Shown: piece after piece, positions 25,908 through 34,134 of the stretch | How positions within the stretch are numbered: the first letter of the stretch is position 1 | Layout of the letters: each line of letters starts with the position of its first letter | Source: Mesorhizobium xinjiangense | Lineage (GTDB): Bacteria; Pseudomonadota; Alphaproteobacteria; Rhizobiales; Rhizobiaceae | Assembly (NCBI RefSeq): GCF_009749525.1 | Contig: NZ_WOAC01000013.1 | Coordinates: forward strand, 186,001 to 250,000 | Direction of reading: 5' to 3' | DNA: 64,000 bases | Position numbers and translations under genes: made by a program | The notes under the pieces: model-generated | The model's input: only the letters and a program-made list of their open reading frames with translations | Databases searched by the model: none | Told to the model about the DNA's origin: nothing

Positions 25908-26611
25908 TGAGTGACCCCTATCTTTACCCGGGCACCACAGTCCTCATCAATAATTTCAACATCAGGGATCAGGCCAAACTCGATAGCAAGGAGCGTCGGG
26001 AGACCCTGAAGACGTTGAAGGGTCTTTACGACAATCCGGTCAAGGGCGAATTCGGCCTCGCGCACCTGCTGGAAATACACCAGCGCATCTTCGCGCCGGT
26101 GTATCCGTTCGCCGGCGAAATCCGCCGCATCGATATGGTCAAGGCCGAGGAGAAGCTGGGCGGCGGCAGTGTCGAATACGCACCGTTCCATCTTGCGCGC
26201 CTCCAGGCCGAGCACTGCCTGAAGCAACTCAATGCCCGCGACTGGTCGGGTCTCAGGGACCTGTCGCGGCCGGAGGACATGGCCTCATTTGCGGGGATGA
26301 TTGTCGACCTCTGGAAGGTCCATCCGTTCCGGGAAGGCAATACGCGCACGACCATAACCTTCATGCACCAGTTTGCGGCTGCCAAGGGCCTCGCGCTGGA
26401 CCGTGAGTTGATCCGCACCAATGCTGAATATGTCCGTCACGCGCTGGTGGTCGGCACCCATGGTGAAACCCATTATCTGACGCGCATCCTGACCGACGCG
26501 CGCCAACGCGAACATGCGCGCGAGCAGAGCCAGGCGCGCATGGGGGCCCAAAGCCGTGCACCGTCACAGCAGTCTGCGCGCCGCGCGACGGCGCTGAATC
26601 CTTTAGCGTGA
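25907..26611 (+). CDS. fic: Fic/DOC family toxin
   Basis: A 234-residue Fic-domain protein, which usually transfers AMP to target proteins. The Fic motif HPFREGNTRT is at about residues 140-149; it matches HxFx(D/E)GNxRxxR except that the last arginine is isoleucine, as in many Fic proteins of this NTRT type. The hairpin FAGEIRRIDMVK upstream is the usual target-docking flap. The C-terminal 40 residues are Gln/Ala/Arg-rich and probably disordered. ATG at 25907 overlaps the partner's stop. Together they form a toxin-antitoxin-like pair at the right side of the island. Confidence 0.85.
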   Translation: MSDPYLYPGTTVLINNFNIRDQAKLDSKERRETLKTLKGLYDNPVKGEFGLAHLLEIHQRIFAPVYPFAGEIRRIDMVKAEEKLGGGSVEYAPFHLARLQAEHCLKQLNARDWSGLRDLSRPEDMASFAGMIVDLWKVHPFREGNTRTTITFMHQFAAAKGLALDRELIRTNAEYVRHALVVGTHGETHYLTRILTDARQREHAREQSQARMGAQSRAPSQQSARRATALNPLA

Positions 26612-26978
26612 AGACCAGACGTCTCAGCGGATCGTCATCGTTTCAGCGGATCGTCATCAGGTGCCAGCCCCATGCCGGTTCGCGCTCGAAAGGGGCGGGG
26701 CTCCGTCGATTTTCCAGTTTCCCCGAAACAACAGGGACCCGAATGAACAGCACCGCTGAAATCGAACAAGCCGATCGCGGTTATGCGACGGGCCAGCTTG
26801 GTCGGGAGCCCGCAAGATCGGCACATGCGCAGCAGCTTCTGCGCCGCAGCACGTTCGCCAAGCCGCTAGGACTGTCATGTGAAAAGCAGGCGCGCGTTCC
26901 GACCAGGTGAGATCGCGGCTGCGCAAGACCCCTGCCGATCCAAACATCCGCTCAACCTGGCTTTCAAGGAGACATGCA
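26612..26978. other. Stretch without recognisable gene after fic
   Basis: These 367 bases contain the tandem repeat and a 55-codon frame at 26743 that resembles nothing known. An AAGGAG ribosome-binding site (26966-26971) at the end serves the hydrolase at 26979. This may be the right junction of the island, but no attachment site or tRNA was found. Confidence 0.45.
26624..26658 (+). repeat. Two tandem copies of a 16-bp sequence
   Basis: TCAGCGGATCGTCATC occurs at 26624-26639 and again at 26643-26658, a 19-base period, just after the fic stop. It could be a protein-binding site or a short duplication at the island edge. Confidence 0.6.
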
Positions 26979-27809
26979 ATGGCAACCATCACAACACCCG
27001 ACGGGACCAGCCTCTTCTACAAGGATTGGGGACCGAAAGACGCGCAGCCTATCGTTTTCCACCATGGCTGGCCGCTCAGCGCCGATGACTGGGACAACCA
27101 GATGCTGTTCTTCCTGTCTGAAGGCTACCGTGTGGTCGCGCATGACAGGCGCGGCCATGGCCGGTCCGACCAGACCGACACCGGCAACGACATGGATACC
27201 TATGCCGCCGACGTGGCTGAGATCGCCAAGGCGCTCGATCTGCGCGACGCGGTCCATATCGGCCATTCGACCGGCGGCGGCGAAGTGACCCGCTATGCGG
27301 CCCGCGCCGAGCGTGGCCGGGTGGCCAAGGCCATCCTGATCGCCGCGATCCCGCCGGTGATGGTCAAGTCCGACGCGAACCCGGACGGCGTCCCCATGGA
27401 TGTCTTCGACGGCTTGCGCTCGGCCCTTGAGACAAACCGCGCACAGTTCTATCGCGATCTGCCAAGCGGGCCCTTCTATGGCTTCAACCGGGAGGGCGCG
27501 AAGGTCAGCCAGGGCCTGATCGACAACTGGTGGCGCCAGGGCATGAGTGGCGGCGCCAAGGCGCACCATGACTGCATCGAAGTGTTTTCTGAGACCGACT
27601 TCACCGAAGACCTGAAGGCTCTCGCCATTCCCGTGCTGATCATCCACGGCGAGGACGACCAGATCGTGCCCATCGAAAACGCGGCTCACAAGGCGATCAA
27701 GCTCGTCCGTGACGGAACGCTGAAGACCTATCCCGGCCTTTCTCACGGCCTGTTCGCCACGCATCCCGAGGTGGTGAACCCGGATATGCTGGCCTTTATC
27801 CGCGCCTGA
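26979..27809 (+). CDS. Alpha/beta hydrolase, non-haem chloroperoxidase type
   Basis: A 276-residue alpha/beta hydrolase of the cofactor-free haloperoxidase/perhydrolase group. Visible are HHGWPLSADDWD (oxyanion region), the nucleophile elbow GHSTGGGE with Ser near residue 99, HGEDDQIVP with the acid and LSHGLFATH with the catalytic histidine. Such enzymes act as esterases and form peracids in vitro; the natural substrate is usually unknown. ATG at 26979 is preferred because it starts the strand MATITTPDGTSLFYKDWG and follows AAGGAG. It leads a plus-strand run with an alcohol dehydrogenase and a metallo-beta-lactamase-fold gene. Confidence 0.9.
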   Translation: MATITTPDGTSLFYKDWGPKDAQPIVFHHGWPLSADDWDNQMLFFLSEGYRVVAHDRRGHGRSDQTDTGNDMDTYAADVAEIAKALDLRDAVHIGHSTGGGEVTRYAARAERGRVAKAILIAAIPPVMVKSDANPDGVPMDVFDGLRSALETNRAQFYRDLPSGPFYGFNREGAKVSQGLIDNWWRQGMSGGAKAHHDCIEVFSETDFTEDLKALAIPVLIIHGEDDQIVPIENAAHKAIKLVRDGTLKTYPGLSHGLFATHPEVVNPDMLAFIRA

Positions 27810-27841
27810 CTGGCCGAGCCGCCTTGAGAAGAGGTAAGATC

Positions 27842-27982
27842 ATGACCGATACCACGAACGCCATTTTCGGGAGAGGTTTGCAGACACAGCCGCTGCACGC
27901 TCGGGTCATAACTCGATGGAGGCTGCCAGTGAACACATCTCAAACCACTGAATATTCGTGCTGTTGTGAGAGGCGTGCCTGA
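27842..27982 (+). other. Short ORF, probably a truncated gene start
   Basis: A 46-codon frame begins MTDTTNAIFGRG after a ribosome-binding-like AGAGGTAAG and ends on the ATG of the next gene. The first dozen residues look like a normal N-terminus, the rest does not. I think it is the 5' remnant of a deleted gene. Confidence 0.4.
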
Positions 27983-29097
27983 TGAAGCAGGTGCGTGCAG
28001 CCGTGATCGAACGGGCCAATGATCCCTTCGTTATACACGATATCACCCTTGAGGCGCCCCGGCCGGATGAAGTGATCGTCCGTATGGTGGCAACAGGTAT
28101 CTGCGCAACCGACGCGCATGTCCGCCAACAATTAATTATGGCGCCATTACCGGCAATCCTCGGTCACGAGGGTGCGGGGGTCGTGGAACGGGTCGGATCG
28201 ACTGTCAGCCACGTGAAACCCGGAGATCACGTCGTCCTGTCCTACCACGCCTGCGGACAGTGCAAGCCGTGCCTGTCCTCTCATGCCGCCTATTGTGAAA
28301 AAGTCTGGGAGGCCAACTTCGCAGGCGCGAGACTGGACGGCTCCACAGGCGTTCGGCGCGAGGGTCCGGACGGGCTCCATGCTCACTTCTTTGGTCAGTC
28401 CTCGTTTGCCACCTATGCGCTCGCCCACCAGCGCAACACCATCAAGGTTCCGTCCGACATTCCCCTGGAGATCCTCGGGCCCCTCGGTTGCGGCATGCAG
28501 ACCGGCGCGGGGGCGATCCTCAAGGCGTTGAAGGTCCCGGTCGGTGCCACCGTTGCGGTCTTCGGCGTCGGCGCGGTCGGCCTTGCCACGATCATGGCTG
28601 CCAGGATTGCAGACGCTATGACCGTCATCGCCATCGACGTGAACGCCGGGAGGCTGGAGTTGGCGAGGGAACTGGGCGCGACGCACGTCATTAATGCAGC
28701 CAGCGATAAAAACATCGCGGCTGCGATCCGGCAGATCGAGCCGCGCGGCATCGAGTTTGTACTCGAAACCAGCGGGCGTGCATCGAACCTTGATGCCGGA
28801 ATTGCTGCGCTCGCGCCAATGGGACATTTCGGGTTCGTCGCCTTCAACGACCGTTCGGAGGCGGTTGTGGACGCGGCGCGTCTTTCGGTCGGGCAGACGC
28901 TTCAGGGCATCATCCAGGGCGACGCCGTTTCGGCATTGATGATCCCTGAGCTTATTGGCCTCTATCGCCGCGGCCGCTTCCCTTTCGATCGCCTCATCAC
29001 CTTTTACGATTTCGCCGACATCAACCGGGCATTCGAGGACGTCGCTGCAGGCCGCGTCATCAAGGCAGTCCTCCGCTTCGAACCTCCGGCTGTCTGA
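27982..29097 (+). CDS. Zinc-dependent alcohol dehydrogenase (aryl-alcohol type)
   Basis: A 371-residue medium-chain dehydrogenase close in layout to benzyl-alcohol dehydrogenases. The catalytic zinc site is present (GICATDAH near residue 40, GHEGAGVVERVG near 60), as are the structural zinc cysteines (CGQCKPCLSSHAAYC, residues about 92-106) and the coenzyme motif GVGAVG near 195 in the Rossmann half. It oxidises primary or aromatic alcohols to aldehydes with NAD. It is followed after 41 bases by a metallo-beta-lactamase-fold hydrolase in the same direction. Confidence 0.92.
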   Translation: MKQVRAAVIERANDPFVIHDITLEAPRPDEVIVRMVATGICATDAHVRQQLIMAPLPAILGHEGAGVVERVGSTVSHVKPGDHVVLSYHACGQCKPCLSSHAAYCEKVWEANFAGARLDGSTGVRREGPDGLHAHFFGQSSFATYALAHQRNTIKVPSDIPLEILGPLGCGMQTGAGAILKALKVPVGATVAVFGVGAVGLATIMAARIADAMTVIAIDVNAGRLELARELGATHVINAASDKNIAAAIRQIEPRGIEFVLETSGRASNLDAGIAALAPMGHFGFVAFNDRSEAVVDAARLSVGQTLQGIIQGDAVSALMIPELIGLYRRGRFPFDRLITFYDFADINRAFEDVAAGRVIKAVLRFEPPAV

Positions 29098-29138
29098 ACG
29101 GCCGAACTCCCCGATCAGCAGAAAGAAGGAATCAGACC

Positions 29139-30218
29139 ATGTGCGACGACCATCAAAAGCCTATCACGGCTTCAGACACACCAGGGTTTTTCGGTATCGA
29201 CCGGTACGGCTTTCCAGAAGCGGGAGAGCATCCGCTCGATCCCGCTGAATACTACCCGCCCTATTTCTGGAGCGAGCGCTTTCAAAAGCTCGGCTACCAT
29301 GTCGAGGAGCTTCGCGGCGGCTTCTACTGGGTGACAAGCGGGGGCTATGATGCAGCGTTCATTGTGACGGACGAGGGCGTGATCGCGATCGATGCTCCCC
29401 CGACGCTCGGCGAGAACATGCTTGCCGCAATCGAGGACGTTACCGACAAGCCGGTGACGCATGTGATCTACAGCCACTGGCACACCGACCATATCGGCGC
29501 AGCCACCGTATACGGGCCGGACGTCGAGATTGTCGCCCACGAGATTACCAAGGAGCTTCTCGAACGTTTCCCGGATCCGGGCCGGCCGCTGCCGACGATC
29601 ACCTTCGCAAAAGAGTATACGCTGACGGTCGGCGGCGTTACCCTGGAGCTGTCCTACAAAGGCGAGAACCACTGCCCCGGCAACATCTTCATCTACGCGC
29701 CGGCGCAGAAGGTGCTGACCTGCATCGACATCATCAGCCCCGGCAGCGCCACCTTCATGCACTGCGACGCCTCCCAGAACATCACCGCCTGGTACGAGGC
29801 GCAGCACCAGATCATGGAGTACGATTTCGACTATCTGGTCGCCGGGCACCACATGAAGTACGGTACGCCCGAGCTGGTCAGGGAGTCGATCGAGTATTTC
29901 GCTGATATTCTCGAAGGCGCTCAGGCGGCCATCGACAAATTCTCGCGATCCGACCGGCTGATCGACATCCTGCTGAAGCCAGGGCTCGACCGCTTCTGGG
30001 TCGGGTCGGAGAACTGGATCAACTCAATGGCCAATTATGCGACCAAGCATGTGCTCGAGAAGAAGACGAGCAATGGGAAGCTCTGGTCAGAGCGTCTGGC
30101 CGGCGTGACGAGCATGACCAAGTATCACGCCTATACCGTTAAGGAGTCGATCCGCCTCGAGCGGCCGCGCCCCAACTACCGGCTGCGCGGCGAGAATTCG
30201 CCGCCGTTCCTCGCCTGA
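29139..30218 (+). CDS. Metallo-beta-lactamase-fold hydrolase
   Basis: A 359-residue soluble metallohydrolase. The metal motif HxHxDH appears as SHWHTDHIGAA near residue 112; later ligands are in GENHCPGNIFIY and VAGHHMKYG. No signal peptide is seen. The long C-terminal extension (about 120 residues after the last ligand) is found in a group of uncharacterised MBL hydrolases. It has a clear ribosome-binding site (AGAAGGAA). With the alcohol dehydrogenase and the hydrolase upstream it may process an ester or lactone-derived alcohol, but this is a guess. Confidence 0.85.
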   Translation: MCDDHQKPITASDTPGFFGIDRYGFPEAGEHPLDPAEYYPPYFWSERFQKLGYHVEELRGGFYWVTSGGYDAAFIVTDEGVIAIDAPPTLGENMLAAIEDVTDKPVTHVIYSHWHTDHIGAATVYGPDVEIVAHEITKELLERFPDPGRPLPTITFAKEYTLTVGGVTLELSYKGENHCPGNIFIYAPAQKVLTCIDIISPGSATFMHCDASQNITAWYEAQHQIMEYDFDYLVAGHHMKYGTPELVRESIEYFADILEGAQAAIDKFSRSDRLIDILLKPGLDRFWVGSENWINSMANYATKHVLEKKTSNGKLWSERLAGVTSMTKYHAYTVKESIRLERPRPNYRLRGENSPPFLA

Positions 30219-30260
30219 ACTCGAGCCCGCTCCTCCCGTCGCGACCCTGCGCCTCTTGTG

Positions 30261-30293
30261 AATTGCCGACCGGCTGGAATCCGGTCGGCAATT
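30261..30293. terminator. Bidirectional hairpin terminator
   Basis: AATTGCCGACCGG and CCGGTCGGCAATT form a perfect 13-bp stem with a 7-base loop. It lies between the convergent MBL-fold gene and the pirin gene, so it can stop transcription from both sides. Confidence 0.8.
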
Positions 30294-30339
30294 GTCATCC
30301 TGGACCAGGAACATGTTTCGCAAGTGCCCGACGGGCGAG

Positions 30340-31200
30340 TTATTCATGAATGACAGGGCGCAATGTGCCCGCATGCGGGAACTTTCCCTGTCGATAGGCA
30401 GCGTAATAGCCTGCGAGCTCCTCCGGCGACCCAGCGATGAAAGGCCCTTTCGCAACCACCTGCATGTCCTGCGGCTGACCGGCATAGAGCAGCAGCCGGG
30501 CGCCGTGCTGACCTGCCCGCAGCGCAAGCAGGCTTGCGCCGTCAGCGGAGGGGTCTGACCAGCCGACCATGTTCGCTGCCAGCTTCTCGGCCGAGCGGCC
30601 GGCTTCGATATCTCCGTCAATGACCACAAGGAAAACATTGTAGGAGGCAGGCAGCTGCGGCGTGAAGACGGCTCCCGACGTCAGTTCGATGTCGGCCAGC
30701 GTGACCGGAACTTCGTTCAGTGTCGGCGCCGCTGCACTCGCCAACTGCCCGCTGTAAACCTTTGCGACAACGCCGGACTCAGCGTGTACCGGCATCTCGG
30801 CGCGACGCAGGACCTGCACACGCGGAGGCATGTTGCGCTGCGCCTCCGGAAGGACCAGCCAGAGCTGGAACAGGCGCATGCCGGTGGTGGCCTTCGTGTC
30901 TTCCCCATGGACGATGCCGCTGCCAGCGGTCATCCACTCGACATCGCCCGCGTCCAGCCGGCCGTTGATATCCTCCAGTGTGCCGTTGAGCATGAAGGTC
31001 ACGGTCTCCAGCCCGGCATGAGGGTGTGCATCTCCAAGGGGCCCTGCCTGGGTGATGTTGTCATCAGCCATGAGGAAGAAGGGGTCCGTGGCGGGCAGGT
31101 TATCGGGCTCTACCACCAGCGCAGCCTTGTGATTCTCGCCGGCGAAGCCAGGCCCGAGCGGCGGGATCCGGGTGACGCGGGCTATTGATCTTTCAAACAT
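30340..31200 (-). CDS. Pirin family protein
   Basis: A 286-residue bicupin. The N-terminal cupin has the metal motif HPHAGLETVTF (residues 59-69) and VEWMTAGSGIVHGE near 87, both conserved in pirins. Some bacterial pirins act as quercetinases or as redox-sensing partners; the role here is unknown. The gene lies 63 bases downstream of an AraC regulator in the same direction and is probably controlled by it. A second pirin is encoded at 46416-47351. Confidence 0.9.
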   Translation of the reverse strand: MFERSIARVTRIPPLGPGFAGENHKAALVVEPDNLPATDPFFLMADDNITQAGPLGDAHPHAGLETVTFMLNGTLEDINGRLDAGDVEWMTAGSGIVHGEDTKATTGMRLFQLWLVLPEAQRNMPPRVQVLRRAEMPVHAESGVVAKVYSGQLASAAAPTLNEVPVTLADIELTSGAVFTPQLPASYNVFLVVIDGDIEAGRSAEKLAANMVGWSDPSADGASLLALRAGQHGARLLLYAGQPQDMQVVAKGPFIAGSPEELAGYYAAYRQGKFPHAGTLRPVIHE

Positions 31201-31263
31201 GATTCAGATTCTCCATGGAGTTTGAGCCGGACGTTCACCACCGCGCCTGGTATCGCGGCGGCT

Positions 31264-32205
31264 TCATTGTCTTGCCTCCGCCGCCGAAGGCGCGTTTCCC
31301 GGCGCGTTCAGAGAGATTTGGCGCACCGGATCGCGCACGGCCCGACGATAGTCGGACGGGCTCACGCGTTGGTGCTTGATGAACACCCGGGCAAGCACCT
31401 GGTTCGACGAATATCCCACCTCCTGCGCGATCTCGGTGACCGGAAGGTCCGTCGTCTCCAGCAGTTCGCAGGCCTTCTCCACTCTCAGTCGTGTCAGATA
31501 GACTCGCGGCGGCACGCCGACACTCTGCTTGAACATGCGCGCGAAATGAAAAGGTGAGAGTCGCGCTTCGGCTGCCAGTTCGTCGAGGCTGATGTCTTCT
31601 GAAAGCCGCGCCCGCAGCAGTTCCAGGCAGCGGCTCTCTGCCCACGGAGCGAGGCCGCCCCTGGCTGGCCCGAATGGCGCGCCGCCCAACCGGCAAAGTT
31701 CGGCCAGGATCTCGCAGCCTGCGGCCTGCGCCAGCAGGCGCGACGGCGCACCTTCCTCATCGCACAAGACCCACAGGTTCCGGACCGCGGACCGGATAGT
31801 TGGCGAGTCTAACGCCCCCATACAGAGTTTCTGATAGTCTATAGAAAACCGCCCATCGGCGGCTTCATCCAAAACGGGCTGCCACCGCGCCAACGGAAAC
31901 GACAAGCTGCGAAGCTCATGAGCGGCGTCGACAATGACCGTGTTTGCGAACCTTGGAGCGGAGAGAAAAAAGCTGCCCTTTTCGCTCCTCACATCGAAGC
32001 GCCCCCCTCCCATATCGCCGCTGACACGGCTGCCACCATGCAGGTCTTGATACAAGACGAGATCCGGGACGGCGGGGTCGGACATGTCCCCGGCCGGCTG
32101 CGCGGCCTCAAGTAGATGAATGATGTCACCTGCGGACTTCATCGAGCGCACATAGTGCGCAAGGTGACCGTTGCTGTACCATTGAGCAAAAGAATGATAG
32201 GTCAT
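31264..32205 (-). CDS. AraC family transcriptional regulator (copy 1)
   Basis: A 313-residue regulator. The C-terminal 100 residues are an AraC DNA-binding domain with two helix-turn-helix units (LDELAAEARLSPFHFARMFK and ITEIAxEVGYxSNQVLARVF-like segment). The N-terminal half (MTYHSFAQWYSNGHLAHYV) belongs to a type that I cannot name. ATG at 32205 is chosen because the paralogue at 54955 starts at the same place; a 16-residue extension to 32253 is less likely. The paralogue shares roughly four of five residues. It precedes the pirin gene, its likely target. Confidence 0.9.
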   Translation of the reverse strand: MTYHSFAQWYSNGHLAHYVRSMKSAGDIIHLLEAAQPAGDMSDPAVPDLVLYQDLHGGSRVSGDMGGGRFDVRSEKGSFFLSAPRFANTVIVDAAHELRSLSFPLARWQPVLDEAADGRFSIDYQKLCMGALDSPTIRSAVRNLWVLCDEEGAPSRLLAQAAGCEILAELCRLGGAPFGPARGGLAPWAESRCLELLRARLSEDISLDELAAEARLSPFHFARMFKQSVGVPPRVYLTRLRVEKACELLETTDLPVTEIAQEVGYSSNQVLARVFIKHQRVSPSDYRRAVRDPVRQISLNAPGNAPSAAEARQ

Positions 32206-32653
32206 GCTGCGTCGCCTTTCGGAGGGCGGTACTCGCTTATCGCAGATTCGCACGCCGCGCCGCGGCTAGCCCTGATCCTTGCCAGTACGCTGTGGGCGCC
32301 GCCATTTGCGCGGACGGCTTGGTCTTCAGGTGCATAGCTCGACGGCGACCCGGTGAAGGCGTCCGCTCGACCGGCGTTTAAGGTGAAGGCGGACATTGGG
32401 ATTTGGCATCATCCCGCTAGTTGTATCGTTTCACAACCAATGTGTATCGTTGCAATTGTGACCTGTCAAGGCTACGGTAGGATACCTCGGACTACCAGAT
32501 CCTGTCGTCTGGCGACTGGCTTGGTCCTTAGGCGTGATCCGGCTGGGAAATCTGTCCGAGCTCGTTGAATATGGAGGAGTGGAAATGGCCCGGAACAGCA
32601 GTAAGGTGAATGGACCCATCGAGAAGAAGCAGACCAGAATCCGGGCGCATTGA
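32206..32653. other. Divergent intergenic region araC / lacI-type gene
   Basis: These 448 bases hold no convincing gene. Besides the repeats, a lower-GC stretch near 32410-32460 marks a likely promoter area. A short reading frame on either strand is not supported. Confidence 0.5.
32422..32451. promoter_or_regulatory. Direct repeats TGTATCGTT with 21-bp spacing
   Basis: TGTATCGTT occurs at 32422-32430 and 32443-32451, two helical turns apart, in the divergent region between the AraC and LacI genes. Such spacing suits AraC-family binding half-sites; a LacI-type site is also possible. Confidence 0.45.
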
Positions 32654-33700
32654 TTGGAACCACGCAGCAAGAAACCGACGCTGAAAACCATTGCGACCGC
32701 ATTGGGTTTGGGCGTCACGACTGTCTCTCGCGCCCTTCGTGACGATGACAAGATCAGTGCCGCGACGCGAAAATCCGTTCAGGATATGGCGCGCAAGCTT
32801 TGCTACCATCCCAGCAGCGCCGGTCTGCGACTGCGGACCGGAAAGACGAACGTACTGAGCCTTGTCCTGGATACCGAAGAGGAGATCGGCAGCTTCCTGT
32901 CGCAGATTGTCTTCGGGATCACCGAGGGCCTCGAGGGCACGCCTTATCATCTCATTGTCACGCCCTATTCGAAGCACGGCGATCCGGTCGCGCCGATCAG
33001 GCAGTTGGTCGAGACCGAAGCCGTGGACGGAATCATCATTTCCCGGATCGAGCCCGAGGACACCCGGGTGAATTTCATGATCGAGCACGGCATGCCCTTC
33101 GTGACCCATGGCCGGACGCACATGGGCGTCGAACATCCCTACGTCGATTTCGACAACCACGCCTTTGCCCGGATCTCGGTCGAATGTCTCGCCAGCCTGG
33201 GGTGCAAGCGACTGGCGCTGCTCGCCCCGCCGGCAGGCCTGAGCTTCCACGACCACACGCGGCGAGGCTTCGAGGAGGCGATCGCCGGGCAAGGGCTGGA
33301 GGAGGTGCAGTTTCAGGGCATCTCGAACGACAGCTCGATCGAGCAGATCAGGCTCGCCGTCAGAAACCTGATGCAGCAAAGCCCCGCGCCGGACGGGCTG
33401 ATCAACAGCTCGGGCGGGGTAAGCGGAACGGGCGGCGCGATCCTGGCAATCCAGGCCGGCCTGAAGGATATCGGCGCTGTCATCGGCCGCGACGTCGATA
33501 TCGTCACCAAGCAGCTTTTCGCAAACCTTTCCGTATTCGGCGACGCATTCTACGTTGTTCACGAGGACGTGCGGGAAACGGGCCGATGCCTGGCCAAGGC
33601 GTTGCTCGGGTCGATCGAGTGCAAGCCCGTCTCAGAACTTCAGACCCTGTTTGTTCCGACGAAAGTGTCGCTACAGTCGACGACTAACCGAGACGCATGA
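32654..33700 (+). CDS. LacI family transcriptional regulator, TTG start
   Basis: A 348-residue LacI-type repressor: the helix-turn-helix TLKTIATALGLGVTTVSRAL is at residues 9-28, followed by a periplasmic-binding-protein-like ligand domain (VDGIIISRIEP, LLAPPAGLSFHDHTRRGFEE). An in-frame stop lies directly before TTG 32654 and no ATG occurs before the HTH, so TTG must be the start unless the 5' end has changed. The ligand is unknown. No sugar-utilisation genes are adjacent; the next gene is a catalase 434 bases away. It is therefore an orphan regulator here. Confidence 0.9.
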   Translation: MEPRSKKPTLKTIATALGLGVTTVSRALRDDDKISAATRKSVQDMARKLCYHPSSAGLRLRTGKTNVLSLVLDTEEEIGSFLSQIVFGITEGLEGTPYHLIVTPYSKHGDPVAPIRQLVETEAVDGIIISRIEPEDTRVNFMIEHGMPFVTHGRTHMGVEHPYVDFDNHAFARISVECLASLGCKRLALLAPPAGLSFHDHTRRGFEEAIAGQGLEEVQFQGISNDSSIEQIRLAVRNLMQQSPAPDGLINSSGGVSGTGGAILAIQAGLKDIGAVIGRDVDIVTKQLFANLSVFGDAFYVVHEDVRETGRCLAKALLGSIECKPVSELQTLFVPTKVSLQSTTNRDA

Positions 33701-34134
33701 TCGTCTCACTGGCTTGCTGTCGCGTCGCCGCCAGACGGGCTCTGTTGCACGAGTTACCTTAGCGCCGGACGTCCCCTTTCCCCGATCCGGGGTATTGGAC
33801 AGCGGGCGAACGTCCACATCGCTGGTGCTGAAATCGGATGCTCGGATTTCCAATGAATTCTCGTAGATCCCGGTTTGGATCGTGCGCCAGGCCCGCCCCT
33901 TGGGACCGAAACCACACCTGTTCGTTCCGCAACTGCGAAGCGTAACACCAAGCTCTATCGCTTCTCCAAGGAACGCCCACGAAAAGATCCGCAAGACTGG
34001 GACGACGACAGCAATCCCGGGAACGAAGTCAAATCGATTTCCTGCGCTGATGTGTGGATGGTCGCGGGCAGTTTCGGAGTGCGATGGCTGGCTTGCAGCA
34101 ATCAATGATGTGATCCGTGCGGGAAGGAGTGACC
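33701..34134. other. Intergenic stretch with an IS6-like end
   Basis: These 434 bases lie between the LacI-type gene and catalase. GGCTCTGTTGCA (33738-33749) equals the first 12 bases of IS6100-type terminal repeats, but no transposase is recognisable. The rest, including frames at 33875-34196, does not resemble a gene. It is probably an eroded insertion site. Confidence 0.4.
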
